Numbered from the stretch's first letter, positions 37,562-47,473 are shown. The stretch is DNA of 64,000 nt from Azospirillaceae bacterium (GCA_035645145.1 DASQNC010000025.1:1-64000); one strand, 5' to 3'. The notes: generated by a model not told the origin, from the letters alone. Numbers and translations: made by a program.

Positions 37562-40500
37562 TTAACCGCCTGAACCTCGCGGTGCAAGGCCGGGCGATTC
37601 CTGTTCGACCAATCCGGGCTGGGGCTTCCCCGCGGCCACGGCGTGGACCGGTTCCGCCGCACGGCGGGCGCCGCCCAGACGCCGTAGGACGACATAGAAG
37701 ACCGGCGTCAGGAACAGGCCGAGGAAGGTCACGCCCAGCATTCCGGCAAAGACCGCGGTTCCCAACGCCTGACGCATTTCCGCCCCGGGACCTTCGGCAA
37801 CGACCAGCGGCACCACGCCCAGGATGAATGCGAACGCCGTCATCAGGATCGGGCGCAGGCGCAGCCGGCAGGCTTCGACGATCGCCTCCACCAGCCGGTG
37901 CCCCTCGCGTTCAAGCTGGCGGGCGAACTCCACGATCAGGATGGCGTTCTTCGCCGCCAGCCCGACCAGCACGACAAGCCCCACCTGAACCAGGATGTTG
38001 TTGTCCATGCCCCGGCTCAGGATGCCGATGAAGGCGGACAACGCGCTCAGCGGCACGATCAGGATGATGGCCAGCGGCAGGATCCAGCTCTCGTATTGGG
38101 CCGCCAGGGCCAGGAAGACGAACAGGATCGAAAGTCCGAAGATGTAGACCGCGGTGTTGCCGGCCAGTTTCTGCTGAAGCGCCAGTTCGGTCCATTCGAA
38201 GGAAATCCCGGGTGGGAGCGTGTCCTTCGCAAGCCCCTCCATGATCGCCAGCGCTTGGTCCGAAGACACGCCGGGCGCGGCGGCCCCCTGGATCGGCACC
38301 GAGACGAACTGGTTGTAGCGTTGGATGAGTTCCGGCCCGGCGGTCTCCCGGAGCGTGACCAGTGTGCCCAGCGGCACCAACGCGCCTGTGGCGCTGCGGA
38401 CCCTGATCGCAGGAACGTCCTCCTGCTCCAGGCGGAAGCGCTGGTCCGCCTGCGCCCGCACCTGGTAAATGCGACCGAAGGCGTTGAAATCGTTCACGTA
38501 CGATGTGCCGAGATAAACCTGCAACGCTTCGAAGATATTGCCGATCGGCACGTTGAGCATCTGCGCCTTGACGCGGTCGATCTCCAGGAAGACCTGCGGA
38601 GAGTTGGCGCTGAAGGTGGTGAACACACCCTGCACGCCGGGCGTCTGGGCGGCACGGCCCATGATCTGGTACGCGGTTTCCAGGAGCGGCCGGACATCCT
38701 CGCCGGTGCGGTTCTGGAGTTGCAGCTTGAAACCGCCCTGGCTGCCGATGCCGGGAACGGCCGGCGGGGGGACGGCGATGACGAACGCCTCGGGGATCGA
38801 TTGCAGGCGGCCGAACAGTTCGCCGACGATTCCCTGCAGCGTCTGTCCGGCCTTCAACCGTTCCTCGAAGGGCTGGAAGCTGGCGAAGACGACCCCCGCG
38901 TTCGACGCGTTTGTGAAGGTCGCCCCGGAAAAACCCGCGAATCCAACCGCGTCGCGGACGCCCGGCGTCGCCAGCATGATGTCGGTCGCCTTGCGTACGA
39001 CCTCGTCCGTGCGGCCGAGCGATGCACCGTCCGGCAATTGCACCACGACAATGGCGTAGCCGCGGTCGAGCTGCGGGATGAAGCCGGTTGGGATCCGCCC
39101 GCCGAGATAGACCGTGGCCGCCCCCAGGCCGGCGTAGATCAGCAACATCAGGACCTTGCGGCGGGCGACGATGCCCACGGACCGGCCATAGCCCCGGCTC
39201 ATCCGGTCGAAGCCGCCGTTGAACACGCGGGCGAACGCACCACCGATCCGTGCGAGCGGGTTGCCGGGTTGGCGGCCGGGGGCATGCCGCTTCAGCAGGA
39301 TGGCGCCAAGTGCCGGCGACAGGGTCAGGGAATTGAAGGCCGACAGCACCGTCGCGACCGAGATGGTCAGGGCGAACTGGCGGTAGAACGCGCCGGTGAT
39401 GCCGGGAACGAACGCCGTGGGGACGAACACCGCGGACAGGACGACGGCGATGGCGATCACCGCGGTGCCGACCTCGTCCATGGTCCGGTGGGCGGCATCC
39501 CGCGACGACAGGCCGTTGGCCATGTTCCGCTCGATGTTCTCGACCACCACGATGGCGTCGTCGACGACGATGCCGATTGCCAGCACCAACCCGAACAGGG
39601 TCAGGACGTTCAAGGTGAAGCCGAAGGCGGACATGACGGCGAAGGTGCCGATGAGGGACACCGGGATCGCCAGGATGGGGATGAGGGACGCGCGCCAGGA
39701 TTGCAGGAAGACAAGCACGACGAGCGCCACCAACAGCACCGCCTCGAGCAGCGTCTTGTAGACCTCGTCGATGGATTGCTGGATGAACTCGGTCGGGTTG
39801 TAGACGATCCGGTAATCGAGGTCGGGCGGAAAGCCGGCCTTCAGCTCGTCCATCCGGGCCTTGACGCCCGCTGCCGCGTCCAGGGCATTGCTGCCCGGCC
39901 GTTGGAACAGCGCGATGCCGACCGCCGACTGTCCGTTCAGATAGCTGTTCGTGTTGTAGTCGCGCGCGCCCAGCTCGACCCGTGCGACATCCTGCAGGCG
40001 GACGATGCGGCCGTCGGCGGTGGAACGGACGATGACGTCGTGGAACTGCCGGGGATCGCTGAAGCGTCCCTGGGTGGTGACCGAGAGCTGGAACGGGGCG
40101 TCGGCGGGGGCCGGCTGCTGGCCAAGGGAGCCGCCGGTGACCTGGACGTTCTGTTCACGCAGGGCACGGACCACATCGCCGCCCGTCAGGCCCAGCGAGG
40201 CCAGCCGTTCGGGGTCCAGCCAGATGCGGATCGCGTATTCCCGGGCACCGAACACCTGGACGTCGCCGATTCCGTCCAGTCGGATCAACTGGTCGCGGAC
40301 GCGCGACAGGGCGTAGTTCGAAACGTAGAGGTCGTCGTACGTGCCGTTGGGGGAGAGCATGTGCACGACCATCATGAGGTCGGGCGAGCTCTTGCGGGCG
40401 TTGACGCCAAGGCGCCGCACCTCCTCGGGCAACCTGGGCTCGGCCGCGGCCACACGGTTCTGCACGAGCACCTGCGCCATATCCAGGTCGGTGCCCGGCT

Positions 40501-40789
40501 GGAACGTGATGGTCAGCGCCATCGACCCGTCGCCGGTGGAGTAGGAGGACATGTAGAGCATGCCCTCCACCCCATTGATCTCCTGCTCCAGCGGGGTCGC
40601 CACGGTGGCCGCCACCGTCTGGGCGTCGGCGCCGGGGTATGCCGCGCGGACCACGATCGTCGGCGGCGCAATCTCCGGATATTCGGTCACCGGCAGGCGC
40701 AGGTAGGCGAGCGCGCCGACGATCACCATGACGATGGACACCACCGCCGCGAAACGAGGCCGGACGATGAAGAAATGCGCGAGGCGCAT
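37562..40789 (-). CDS. RND efflux permease, HAE1 (AcrB/MexB) family
   Basis: A 1075-residue inner-membrane proton-driven drug efflux pump. [16 protein letters not shown] forms the first helix, the proton-relay aspartates are in [18 protein letters not shown], and [15 protein letters not shown] and GAKNA-like [18 protein letters not shown] mark the second half. The two large periplasmic loops are complete, so it is full length. It forms an operon with the membrane fusion protein gene upstream (28-base gap). No outer-membrane channel gene is nearby, so it must use one encoded elsewhere. Confidence 0.95.
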   Translation of the reverse strand: MRLAHFFIVRPRFAAVVSIVMVIVGALAYLRLPVTEYPEIAPPTIVVRAAYPGADAQTVAATVATPLEQEINGVEGMLYMSSYSTGDGSMALTITFQPGTDLDMAQVLVQNRVAAAEPRLPEEVRRLGVNARKSSPDLMMVVHMLSPNGTYDDLYVSNYALSRVRDQLIRLDGIGDVQVFGAREYAIRIWLDPERLASLGLTGGDVVRALREQNVQVTGGSLGQQPAPADAPFQLSVTTQGRFSDPRQFHDVIVRSTADGRIVRLQDVARVELGARDYNTNSYLNGQSAVGIALFQRPGSNALDAAAGVKARMDELKAGFPPDLDYRIVYNPTEFIQQSIDEVYKTLLEAVLLVALVVLVFLQSWRASLIPILAIPVSLIGTFAVMSAFGFTLNVLTLFGLVLAIGIVVDDAIVVVENIERNMANGLSSRDAAHRTMDEVGTAVIAIAVVLSAVFVPTAFVPGITGAFYRQFALTISVATVLSAFNSLTLSPALGAILLKRHAPGRQPGNPLARIGGAFARVFNGGFDRMSRGYGRSVGIVARRKVLMLLIYAGLGAATVYLGGRIPTGFIPQLDRGYAIVVVQLPDGASLGRTDEVVRKATDIMLATPGVRDAVGFAGFSGATFTNASNAGVVFASFQPFEERLKAGQTLQGIVGELFGRLQSIPEAFVIAVPPPAVPGIGSQGGFKLQLQNRTGEDVRPLLETAYQIMGRAAQTPGVQGVFTTFSANSPQVFLEIDRVKAQMLNVPIGNIFEALQVYLGTSYVNDFNAFGRIYQVRAQADQRFRLEQEDVPAIRVRSATGALVPLGTLVTLRETAGPELIQRYNQFVSVPIQGAAAPGVSSDQALAIMEGLAKDTLPPGISFEWTELALQQKLAGNTAVYIFGLSILFVFLALAAQYESWILPLAIILIVPLSALSAFIGILSRGMDNNILVQVGLVVLVGLAAKNAILIVEFARQLEREGHRLVEAIVEACRLRLRPILMTAFAFILGVVPLVVAEGPGAEMRQALGTAVFAGMLGVTFLGLFLTPVFYVVLRRLGGARRAAEPVHAVAAGKPQPGLVEQESPGLAPRGSGG

Positions 40790-40817
40790 GGGCTTCGCCC
40801 TCCCGGGGCGGATCGGA

Positions 40818-41969
40818 TCAGCGCTGGGGTGGCAGTTGGGTCATCTGCGGGGCCACCGGCGCACCCGGGCGGATGCGCTGCAACCCATTGACCACGATCG
40901 TCTCATCGCCCTGGAGGCCGGTCCGGATGATGCGGTAGCCGAATTCCCTGGGGCCGGGGCGCACCACGCGCTGGCTGACCGCGCCGTCGGGTCCCACGAC
41001 ATAGACGAAGCGGCGGTCGAGGTCCGCGCCGATGGCCTCGTCGGGGACCAGAACGGCCCTGTACTCGGGCGTGGCCGGGATGTGGACCCGCCCGAACAGG
41101 CCCGGTGCCAGCAAACCGTCCGGATTGGCGAACCGGGCGCGCACACGCACGGTGCCGGTTTGCTGGTCAACCCGGTTGTCGACGAAATCCATGACCCCGA
41201 CCCGGTTTGCCTCTTGCTCATCCGACAACTGGAGGCGGACCTGTGTGCCGGTCCCGCTGGCGGCCGACGGCTGGCCGCTCGTCTGCGCAAGCCGCGCCAG
41301 CGCCAGGTAGGTCCGCTCGTCGATGTCGAAATAGAAGTAGATCGGATCCAGGCGGACGATCGTCGTCAGCAGGGTATCGTTGCCCTGGACCAGATTGCCT
41401 TCGGTGGTCAGGCGCCGGCCGATGCGTCCGGCGATGGGTGCCCGGACTTCCGTGAATTCCATGTTCAGGCGGGCCTGCCGGGCCGCGGCCTTCGTGGACT
41501 GTATTTCCGCCTGGGCGGCTTGGAATTGCTGGCGGCGTTCGTCCAGCGAACGCTCGGTTCCAGCACCGCTGCGCAGCAGGCGTTCCGCGCGCTCCAGTTC
41601 TGCCCGCGCGAAATCGAGCCGCGTCTGAGCGGCGACGACCGATGCTTCCGCTTGATCCAGGACGGCCTGATAAGGACGCTTGTCGATCGTGAACAGGAGG
41701 TCCCCATCCTTCACGAGACTGCCGTCCTGGAAGTGCACCGACGACAGATAGCCCGTGACCCGGGCCCGGACATTCACGGACTCAACGGCATCGAACCGGC
41801 CCGAGAACTCGGTCCATTCCACGAGGTCGCGGACGACCGGCTTCGCCACGGTGACCGGCGGCGGGCCGCCGGGCATCTGTGCGGTCGCGGACGCCATCGG
41901 CAGGAGCCATGCCGCGGCCAGAAGGGCGGCACTGCGGCACACCGTTGAAACCAGTCCAGGCCGGTTCAT
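40818..41969 (-). CDS. RND efflux membrane fusion protein
   Basis: A 383-residue periplasmic adaptor. A signal peptide ends near residue 31 (ATAQM). The lipoyl half-motifs RARVTGYLSSVHFQDGSLVKDGDLLF and MEFTEVRAPIAGRIGRRL flank a coiled-coil hairpin of about 70 residues, followed by a beta-barrel domain (FYFDIDERTYLALARL). No lipobox cysteine is present, unlike AcrA. The chosen ATG has GGGAG six bases upstream. It pairs with the permease downstream. Confidence 0.93.
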   Translation of the reverse strand: MNRPGLVSTVCRSAALLAAAWLLPMASATAQMPGGPPPVTVAKPVVRDLVEWTEFSGRFDAVESVNVRARVTGYLSSVHFQDGSLVKDGDLLFTIDKRPYQAVLDQAEASVVAAQTRLDFARAELERAERLLRSGAGTERSLDERRQQFQAAQAEIQSTKAAARQARLNMEFTEVRAPIAGRIGRRLTTEGNLVQGNDTLLTTIVRLDPIYFYFDIDERTYLALARLAQTSGQPSAASGTGTQVRLQLSDEQEANRVGVMDFVDNRVDQQTGTVRVRARFANPDGLLAPGLFGRVHIPATPEYRAVLVPDEAIGADLDRRFVYVVGPDGAVSQRVVRPGPREFGYRIIRTGLQGDETIVVNGLQRIRPGAPVAPQMTQLPPQR

Positions 41970-42077
41970 GAGGGCTCCCACCGGATACGCATCGGATTTC
42001 TGTAAAGTGGGGGTAGCCCAATGGCGGTGATGGTCGCAATGATCCGCGGGGGGAGCGGCTACCGGTGGCTGGTATGC

Positions 42078-42716
42078 TCACCCGACATGGCGGCGCCCCC
42101 GTGACGACAGATACAGGTGCCAGACCAGACGGGCGGCCATGGTGCGGTGGGGGCGCCAGGGTTCGGCGATGGCATCCAGTTCCTTCGGCCCCGGCCGTGC
42201 CGGCAGGTCGAGCATGGCCTGCACGCCAAGTTGCAGGCCCAGGTCCTGGGCCGGCCAGATGTCGGGCCGGTTGAGGGCGAACATCAGATAGACTTCGGCA
42301 CTCCAGCGCCCGATGCCACGCTGCCGCACGAGCATTTCCATCGCGGCTGCGTCGGGCAGGGTGGCCAGGACGTCGAGGTCCAGGCGTCCCGCGATGATTT
42401 CGGCCGCGAGCGCCCGGGCATAGGATCTCTTCTGCCGGGTGAAGCCGAACCCCTGCAGGGTGTCGTCGCCGAGCGACAGGAAGGGGGCGGGTTCTAGCGG
42501 ATCGCAGCATGCGGCAAGCCGCCGCCACATGGTTTCCGCGGTGTGGACGGAAACCTGCTGCTCCAGGATGATGCGCAGGAGTGTGCCGAAATCGGGCGGC
42601 CGCGCCGCCAACGGGGGCAGAGGGCCGCCGACCTCGATGGCGCGCCGGAACCTCGGTTCGACGGCGAACAGGGGGTGGTCGGGCGTCTGCGCCCCAACCC
42701 CGTCCGCCTCCGGCAC
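42078..42716 (-). CDS. DNA-3-methyladenine glycosylase, AlkA-like
   Basis: A 212-residue DNA repair glycosylase of the helix-hairpin-helix GPD superfamily that removes alkylated bases. RIILEQQVSVHTAETMWRRL begins the conserved core, the hairpin is MLVRQRGIGRWSAEVYLMFAL, and the catalytic aspartate is in WPAQDLGLQLG. It lacks the AlkA N-terminal beta domain, as shorter relatives do. The start is uncertain: a GTG at 42716 is used here, with a TTG at 42719 next to it and no clear ribosome-binding site. Confidence 0.87.
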   Translation of the reverse strand: MPEADGVGAQTPDHPLFAVEPRFRRAIEVGGPLPPLAARPPDFGTLLRIILEQQVSVHTAETMWRRLAACCDPLEPAPFLSLGDDTLQGFGFTRQKRSYARALAAEIIAGRLDLDVLATLPDAAAMEMLVRQRGIGRWSAEVYLMFALNRPDIWPAQDLGLQLGVQAMLDLPARPGPKELDAIAEPWRPHRTMAARLVWHLYLSSRGRRHVG

Positions 42717-42757
42717 CAAAGGCGCGATGCGACGGGGCGTGGGTTGCCGCCCCGTGC

Positions 42758-43477
42758 TCAGATCTCTTCCTCCCCGCCGAAATCACCACCGAAATCCGCG
42801 CCGGGATCGGGTCCGAAGTCGGCCGGGTCGGGCGCGAAACCGCCGCCCGTGTCCGGGGTGCCCTGGTTCGCCGCGGTGTCCGCATCGGCCGGCGGCTCGG
42901 CGGGGGTCCCCTGTGCCGCCTGGGCGTCGTTGCCGGAAAACATGCCGGCCAACGCATTGCCCAGCAGCACGCCACCCGCCACACCCATGGCGGTTTGCAG
43001 CGCGCCGGACATGAACCCGCTTCGGCCGCCGTAGCCGTAGGGCTGCGAGGGGTAGGACGCGGACGGAGAGTGGTGGGACGGATAGGGCGTGTGCGGCGAG
43101 GACACATGGGCCTGCGGCGCGCCGCGGTTCCAGAGCCCGCCCGACACGGGAACAGAACCGGCCCGTGGCGGATGGGCCGGCGCGGCGGGCTGATGCGGCT
43201 TGGCACCGAACAGGCCGCCGAGGAATCCGCCGGACGTGGCTTGGCGAGGGCGGCGGGCCAGTTCGGCCTCAAGTTCCTGTACGCGGGCGTTGAGGGCGTT
43301 CAGAGCCTGTTCCTGCACCAGGACGGCCTGCGCCATGTAGTAGGGCGCGGCCGGCTGGCGCTGGAGGTGCTGGCGGATGAGGTCATCGGCGTCCGCGTCG
43401 CGCGGCGGGCCCTGGCGTTCCGCATCCCCAAGTTTGCGGAACAACCCGTCGATGAGTTGGCGATCGTTCTGGTCCAT
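42758..43477 (-). CDS. DUF2076 family protein
   Basis: A 239-residue protein. Residues 1-80 form the DUF2076 helical region (DRQLIDGLFRKLGDAE, RQPAAPYYMAQAVLVQEQALNALNARVQELE). A proline/serine/tyrosine-rich linker follows with repeated SPHTPYPSHHSPSASYPS-like units. A glycine/alanine-rich hydrophobic stretch at about 155-180 may be a membrane-associated segment, and the tail is highly acidic with GxDFG repeats ending GGEEEI. Function is unknown. The ATG is preceded by GGGGGAG at the end of a dispersed hairpin repeat. Confidence 0.8.
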   Translation of the reverse strand: MDQNDRQLIDGLFRKLGDAERQGPPRDADADDLIRQHLQRQPAAPYYMAQAVLVQEQALNALNARVQELEAELARRPRQATSGGFLGGLFGAKPHQPAAPAHPPRAGSVPVSGGLWNRGAPQAHVSSPHTPYPSHHSPSASYPSQPYGYGGRSGFMSGALQTAMGVAGGVLLGNALAGMFSGNDAQAAQGTPAEPPADADTAANQGTPDTGGGFAPDPADFGPDPGADFGGDFGGEEEI

Positions 43478-43490
43478 CAGTCGCTCCCCC

Positions 43491-43590
43491 TAGGGCGCAG
43501 CTTGGTCCCATGGATCGAGCCGCGCCCTATCTGCTTGTTTGATAGAGAAAATTCCCCTCAGACGGTTCCGCCTGAGGGGAATTTGCTCCA
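43491..43590 (-). repeat. Dispersed hairpin repeat, copy B (two hairpins)
   Basis: Read on the minus strand it starts GAGCAAATTCCCC. The first hairpin pairs 43572-43584 (CTGAGGGGAATTT) with 43549-43561 (AAATTCCCCTCAG). The second pairs TAGGGCGC (43491-43498) with GCGCCCTA (43522-43529) around GATCCATGGGACC. Block order matches copy A at 13581-13640, which lacks the first hairpin. It lies between purS and the DUF2076 gene, at the edge of the block that splits the purine genes. Confidence 0.75.
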
Positions 43591-43660
43591 GGGCTCGTCC
43601 TGGATGTGGCGCCAGGCGTGGCATCCATCAACGGGGGCACCAACGGGGCGGATGCGCGGA

Positions 43661-43695
43661 GGTTCGGGGGTGCCGCGCATGCGGGTCCCCGAACC
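43661..43695 (-). terminator. Hairpin just downstream of purS
   Basis: GGTTCGGGG (43661-43669) pairs with CCCCGAACC (43687-43695), seven bases past the purS stop on the minus strand. There is no T run; it may end or protect the purC-purS message. Confidence 0.5.
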
Positions 43696-43701
43696 CGATG
43701 C

Positions 43702-43941
43702 TCAGCCGATTTCGACCGCGTAGTCCTCGATGACGGTGTTTGCCAGAAGCCGCCGGCACATTTCGTCCACCGCGGCGCGGGCCTTGGCCGGATCGGTTTC
43801 GGCCACCTCCAGCTCGATCACCTTGCCGGCGCGCACATCGCCGATCTGGTCGTAGCCGAGCCCGTGCAGCGCGTTCGCAATGGCCTTGCCCTGAGGGTCC
43901 AGGACGCCGCGTTTCAGGGTTACCGTCACCTTCGCTTTCAC
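43702..43941 (-). CDS. purS: Phosphoribosylformylglycinamidine synthase, PurS subunit
   Basis: A 79-residue PurS, the small protein that joins PurQ to PurL and helps to pass ammonia. KAKVTVTLKRGVLDPQGKAIANALHGLGYDQIGDVRAGK is spread over the first half and is diagnostic, as is CRRLLANTVIEDYAVEI at the end. It follows purC after 34 bases. The expected neighbour purQ is displaced 6.2 kb downstream. Confidence 0.96.
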   Translation of the reverse strand: MKAKVTVTLKRGVLDPQGKAIANALHGLGYDQIGDVRAGKVIELEVAETDPAKARAAVDEMCRRLLANTVIEDYAVEIG

Positions 43942-43975
43942 CGTGCCTGCTCCCTCTCGCCTTTCGGGCTTTCTG

Positions 43976-44740
43976 TTACTGGACCGCCTTCGGGCCCGGC
44001 ATGTCGCTCGGCCCGCCCTCGGGCAGGATGCCCAGCCGGCGCGCGACCTCCTGGTAGGCTTCCTCGACCTTGCCGAGGTCCTGCCGGAACCGGTCCTTGT
44101 CCAGCTTCTCGTTGGTTTTCACATCCCAGAGCCGGCAATTGTCCGGGCTGATCTCGTCGGCCAGGACGATCCGCATCTGGTCGTTCTCCCAGAGGCGGCC
44201 GTACTCGACCTTGAAGTCCACCAGCTTCAGGCCGACTCCGAGGAACAGGCCCGACAGGTAGTCGTTGATCCGCAACGTCATGTTGACCATGTCGTCGAGA
44301 TCCTGGGTGTCGGCCCAGCCGAAGGCCGTGATGTGCTCTTCCGTGACCATCGGGTCGCCCAGCTCGTCGGACTTGTAATAGTACTCGAGGATCGAGCGGG
44401 GCAGGGCGGTGCCCTCGTGGATTCCGAATCGCTTGGACAGCGAGCCGGCCGCGATGTTCCGGCAGACCACCTCCAGGGGGATGATCTCGACCTCGCGCAC
44501 GAGCTGCTCGCGCATGTTCAATCGGCGGACGAAGTGGGTCGGAATGCCGATCTCCGCCAGGCGCGTCATCAGGTATTCGGAGATGCGGTTGTTCAGCACC
44601 CCCTTTCCGGTGATCGTGCCCTTCTTCTGATTGTTGAACGCCGTGGCGTCATCCTTGAAGTACTGAACCAGAGTGCCAGGCTCCGGCCCTTCGAAAAGGA
44701 CCTTGGCCTTGCCCTCGTAGATCCGCCTGCGTCGTGTCAT
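43976..44740 (-). CDS. purC: Phosphoribosylaminoimidazole-succinocarboxamide (SAICAR) synthase
   Basis: A 254-residue SAICAR synthase, which joins CAIR and aspartate with ATP in purine synthesis. [64 protein letters not shown] and [14 protein letters not shown] are all family signatures. Its transcript appears to begin at a promoter near 44848-44820 and to carry a hairpin with a short T run before the start codon. Confidence 0.97.
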   Translation of the reverse strand: MTRRRRIYEGKAKVLFEGPEPGTLVQYFKDDATAFNNQKKGTITGKGVLNNRISEYLMTRLAEIGIPTHFVRRLNMREQLVREVEIIPLEVVCRNIAAGSLSKRFGIHEGTALPRSILEYYYKSDELGDPMVTEEHITAFGWADTQDLDDMVNMTLRINDYLSGLFLGVGLKLVDFKVEYGRLWENDQMRIVLADEISPDNCRLWDVKTNEKLDKDRFRQDLGKVEEAYQEVARRLGILPEGGPSDMPGPKAVQ

Positions 44741-44761
44741 GGGTCGGCATCCAGGGGTGGC

Positions 44762-44848
44762 AAAAGGCCGGCCGCGCGGAAAGCGGGCCGGCCCGAGACG
44801 TGCGCGGGCGCACCCGCGGGATATAGCAACTGTGCACTCGCAACACAA
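44762..44848 (-). promoter_or_regulatory. Candidate purC promoter and leader hairpin
   Basis: On the minus strand TTGTGT (44848-44843) and TATATC (44825-44820) are 17 bases apart and form a good sigma-70 promoter. The leader then contains GGCCGGCC (44793-44786) pairing with GGCCGGCC (44773-44766), followed at once by TTTT (44765-44762), 21 bases before the purC ATG. This could be an attenuator, or else a terminator for the upstream NRDE gene. Confidence 0.5.
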
Positions 44849-44896
44849 TCGTGGGGGCGGCAGGTTGCCCCATCGTTTCGATGATCCCTCATTCCG

Positions 44897-45652
44897 TCAG
44901 GCAAGGTCGAGGTCCTTCCAGCCCGCCTGATCCGGGCGCCCGGGGCAGAAGCGCCAGACCGTCCGGGCGCCTTCGCGATCCATGGCCGGAAGCGCCAGCA
45001 GCGCGGAGCAGACGGTTCCGAAGCCCGTATCCGTCACCACGCACATCGCCCCGGTTGGTCCGGCATCCCCGTCCCAGATCCGGCTGCCGAGCAGGCCCTG
45101 CCAGGCATCCCATCGGCCGGCGTCCGGGTCCGGGGCGTCCGAACCCGCGAACAGGGGCCGGTAGAAGCGGATGCGCGGCGAGCGGTCGTCGTTCAGCTCG
45201 CGGGCGGTGATCATGGACACGCCTTCGGGCAGAACCTCGATCCGCACCCGTGCCCCTTCGGCCGGCACCGATAGGAAAAAGGCATCGCGGTTGTCCGCAA
45301 CCATCAGGTTGAACGGTCGCCACGCCCTCGGGTCGAGGTGCACCAGGGCCCGTGCCGCTGCCGCGGCATCCGCATGGTCGAGGGCGTCGAGCACCAGTTC
45401 GCCCCGCGAACGCTTGCCGGGCATCGTGCCCAGCGTGCCCTCGCGGTTCAGGACGCAGGCCACGACCCCGTCGTCGTTCACCGCCATCCAACTGCCGCCG
45501 GCAATCTCGTCCATGCCGCCGACGACGTGGGTACGGTCCGGCCAGTGGCGGGCGGGTGGCCGCCAGGGGCGGCCCAGCCGCTCGTCCCGGTTGGCTCCCA
45601 GGATCAAGGGCCAGGGGTGGCCCGAACGGCGTAGGACGACCACGCTGCACAT
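44897..45652 (-). CDS. NRDE-family (TANGO2-like) protein
   Basis: A 251-residue protein of the NRDE family, named for the ANRDE motif seen here as LILGANRDERLGRPW. The start CSVVVLRRSGHPW gives an N-terminal cysteine after Met removal, as in Ntn-type hydrolases. GGMDEIAGGSWMAVNDDGVVACVLNREG continues the family pattern. Eukaryotic TANGO2 is linked to haem and lipid handling; the bacterial role is unclear. The start at 45652 is chosen so that the cysteine is residue 2. Confidence 0.88.
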   Translation of the reverse strand: MCSVVVLRRSGHPWPLILGANRDERLGRPWRPPARHWPDRTHVVGGMDEIAGGSWMAVNDDGVVACVLNREGTLGTMPGKRSRGELVLDALDHADAAAAARALVHLDPRAWRPFNLMVADNRDAFFLSVPAEGARVRIEVLPEGVSMITARELNDDRSPRIRFYRPLFAGSDAPDPDAGRWDAWQGLLGSRIWDGDAGPTGAMCVVTDTGFGTVCSALLALPAMDREGARTVWRFCPGRPDQAGWKDLDLA

Positions 45653-45764
45653 GACGCTTTTACCCTCGACCACCCGCTATGGCAGCATCCAAGATGCGGG
45701 GCTATATGGGAATTGCCATGGCCGGCTGCGGGCCGAGACGCGCAAGGCTGACGGAGACATCGGC

Positions 45765-46085
45765 ATGACGACCTTCGACGAGCGCGAACAAGCTTTCGAA
45801 AACAAGTTCAAGCACGACGAGGAATTGCGGTTCAAGGTTTATACCCGGCGGGCCAAGCTGCTGGGGCTGTGGGCGGCGCACCAGATGGGCCTTTCCCAGG
45901 TGGAAGCCGACAGCTACGCCAGGCAAGTGGTCTCCGTCGACTTCGAGGAGGCCGGGCACGACGACATCGTGCGGAAGGTGCACGGGGACCTGTCCGCGAA
46001 GGGCGTCAACGTGTCCAAGCACAAAGTCGAGCGCGAGGCCGAGCGGCTGCTGTCCGAGGCCAAGACCCAGATCATGACGGCCTGA
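45765..46085 (+). CDS. DUF1476 protein, F1-ATPase inhibitory zeta subunit family
   Basis: A 106-residue helical protein starting TTFDEREQAFENKFKHDEELRFK. In Paracoccus the zeta protein of this family inserts its N-terminus into the F1-ATPase and blocks ATP hydrolysis. The conserved RRAKLLGLWAA block and DDIVRKVHGDL are present. The gene is found almost only in alphaproteobacteria and usually near purine genes, as here. It diverges from the NRDE gene and converges with purB. Confidence 0.93.
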   Translation: MTTFDEREQAFENKFKHDEELRFKVYTRRAKLLGLWAAHQMGLSQVEADSYARQVVSVDFEEAGHDDIVRKVHGDLSAKGVNVSKHKVEREAERLLSEAKTQIMTA

Positions 46086-46177
46086 CCCCAGGCGGGGCGC
46101 CAACCGCCCCGCCTGCGGCGACGGACGCGGCGCACCCGCGGTCAACCGGAGTGGCGCCCTGGCCGAACCCGCCCGGG

Positions 46178-47473
46178 TCAGGTCCCGAACACCCGTGCGA
46201 ACACCGTGTCCACGTGCTTGGTGTAGTAGGCGAGGTCGAACAGGGGGCGCAGCGCTTCGGGCGGAAGGTGGCGCGTCACCTCCGGGTCGGACTCCAGCCG
46301 CTCCAGGAATGTGCCGCCCTCGTGCCACACCGCCATGGCGTTGCGCTGGACCGCCGCATAGGCCCCCTCGCGGCTCATCCCGGCCTGGGTCAGGGCCAGC
46401 AACACCCGTTGCGAGAAGGGCAGGCCGCCCAGCGAGTCCAGGTTCCGCCGCATCCGGTCCGGATAGACCAGCAGCTTGTCGACCAGCCCGGTCAGACGCA
46501 CCAGCGCGAAATCCAGCGCGACGGTCGCATCGGGGGCGATCACCCGTTCCACCGAAGAGTGGCTGATGTCGCGCTCGTGCCAAAGGGCAACGTTTTCCAT
46601 GGCCGGGACCACCATGCCCCGCACCAGCCGCGCCAGACCGGTCAGGTTTTCCGACAGGACGGGGTTGCGCTTGTGCGGCATCGCCGAGGAGCCCTTCTGG
46701 CCCTTATGGAAGAACTCCTCCGCCTCGCGCACCTCCGACCGTTGCAGGTGGCGGACCTCGACGGCCAGGTTCTCGATGCACGAGGCGATGACCCCCAGCG
46801 CGGCGAAATAGGCGGCGTGCCGGTCGCGGGGGATGACCTGGGTGGACACCGGCTCGACGGCAAGGCCGAGCCGCTTCGCCACATGCTGTTCCACGAAGGG
46901 GTCGACCGAGGCGAAGGTGCCGACCGGACCGGAGATGGCGCAGGTGGCGATCTCCGCCCGGGCGGCCTCCAGGCGGGCACGGCAGCGCTTGAACGCCGCG
47001 TAGTGGCCGGCCAGCTTGAGGCCGAACGTCGTGGGCTCGGCGTGGATGCCGTGGCTGCGCCCGATGCACGGGGTGTGGCGGTATTCCTCCGCCCGCCGCG
47101 CCAGCGCGGCCAGCAGCCGGTCCAGATCCTCCAGCAGCAGGTCCGACGCCTGCGTGAGCTGGACGGCCAGGCAGGTGTCCAGCACGTCCGACGAGGTCAT
47201 GCCCTGGTGGACGAACCGGGCTTCCGGCCCGACATGCTCGGCCAGATTGGTGAGGAAGGCGATGACGTCGTGGCGGGTCTCCCGCTCGATCTCGTCGATG
47301 CGCGCCACGTCGAACCGGCCGCGCTCCAGCACCGCCTTGGCCACGCCGCGCGGGATCACGCCCAGCTCCTCCTGCGCTTCGCAGGCGTAGGCCTCGATCT
47401 CCATCCAGATCCGGTAGCGGTTCTCCGGTTCCCAGATGCGGGCCATTTCGGGGCGGCTGTAGCGCGGGATCAT
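46178..47473 (-). CDS. purB: Adenylosuccinate lyase
   Basis: A 431-residue enzyme of the fumarase/aspartase superfamily that acts twice in purine synthesis, splitting SAICAR and adenylosuccinate. The signature loop GSSAMPHKRNPVLSENL with the catalytic serine, the TSSDVLDTCLAVQL block, and GRSHGIHAEPTTFG with the active histidine are clear. The start has GAGGAA upstream. It heads the leftward purine region, although the zeta-family and NRDE genes intervene before purC. Confidence 0.97.
   Translation of the reverse strand: MIPRYSRPEMARIWEPENRYRIWMEIEAYACEAQEELGVIPRGVAKAVLERGRFDVARIDEIERETRHDVIAFLTNLAEHVGPEARFVHQGMTSSDVLDTCLAVQLTQASDLLLEDLDRLLAALARRAEEYRHTPCIGRSHGIHAEPTTFGLKLAGHYAAFKRCRARLEAARAEIATCAISGPVGTFASVDPFVEQHVAKRLGLAVEPVSTQVIPRDRHAAYFAALGVIASCIENLAVEVRHLQRSEVREAEEFFHKGQKGSSAMPHKRNPVLSENLTGLARLVRGMVVPAMENVALWHERDISHSSVERVIAPDATVALDFALVRLTGLVDKLLVYPDRMRRNLDSLGGLPFSQRVLLALTQAGMSREGAYAAVQRNAMAVWHEGGTFLERLESDPEVTRHLPPEALRPLFDLAYYTKHVDTVFARVFGT

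Noticed and set aside
37898-40891. 997-residue open frame on the plus strand
   Set aside because: It is antisense to the RND permease gene and shows only Asp/Arg/His/Gln-rich sequence, a typical high-GC artefact.
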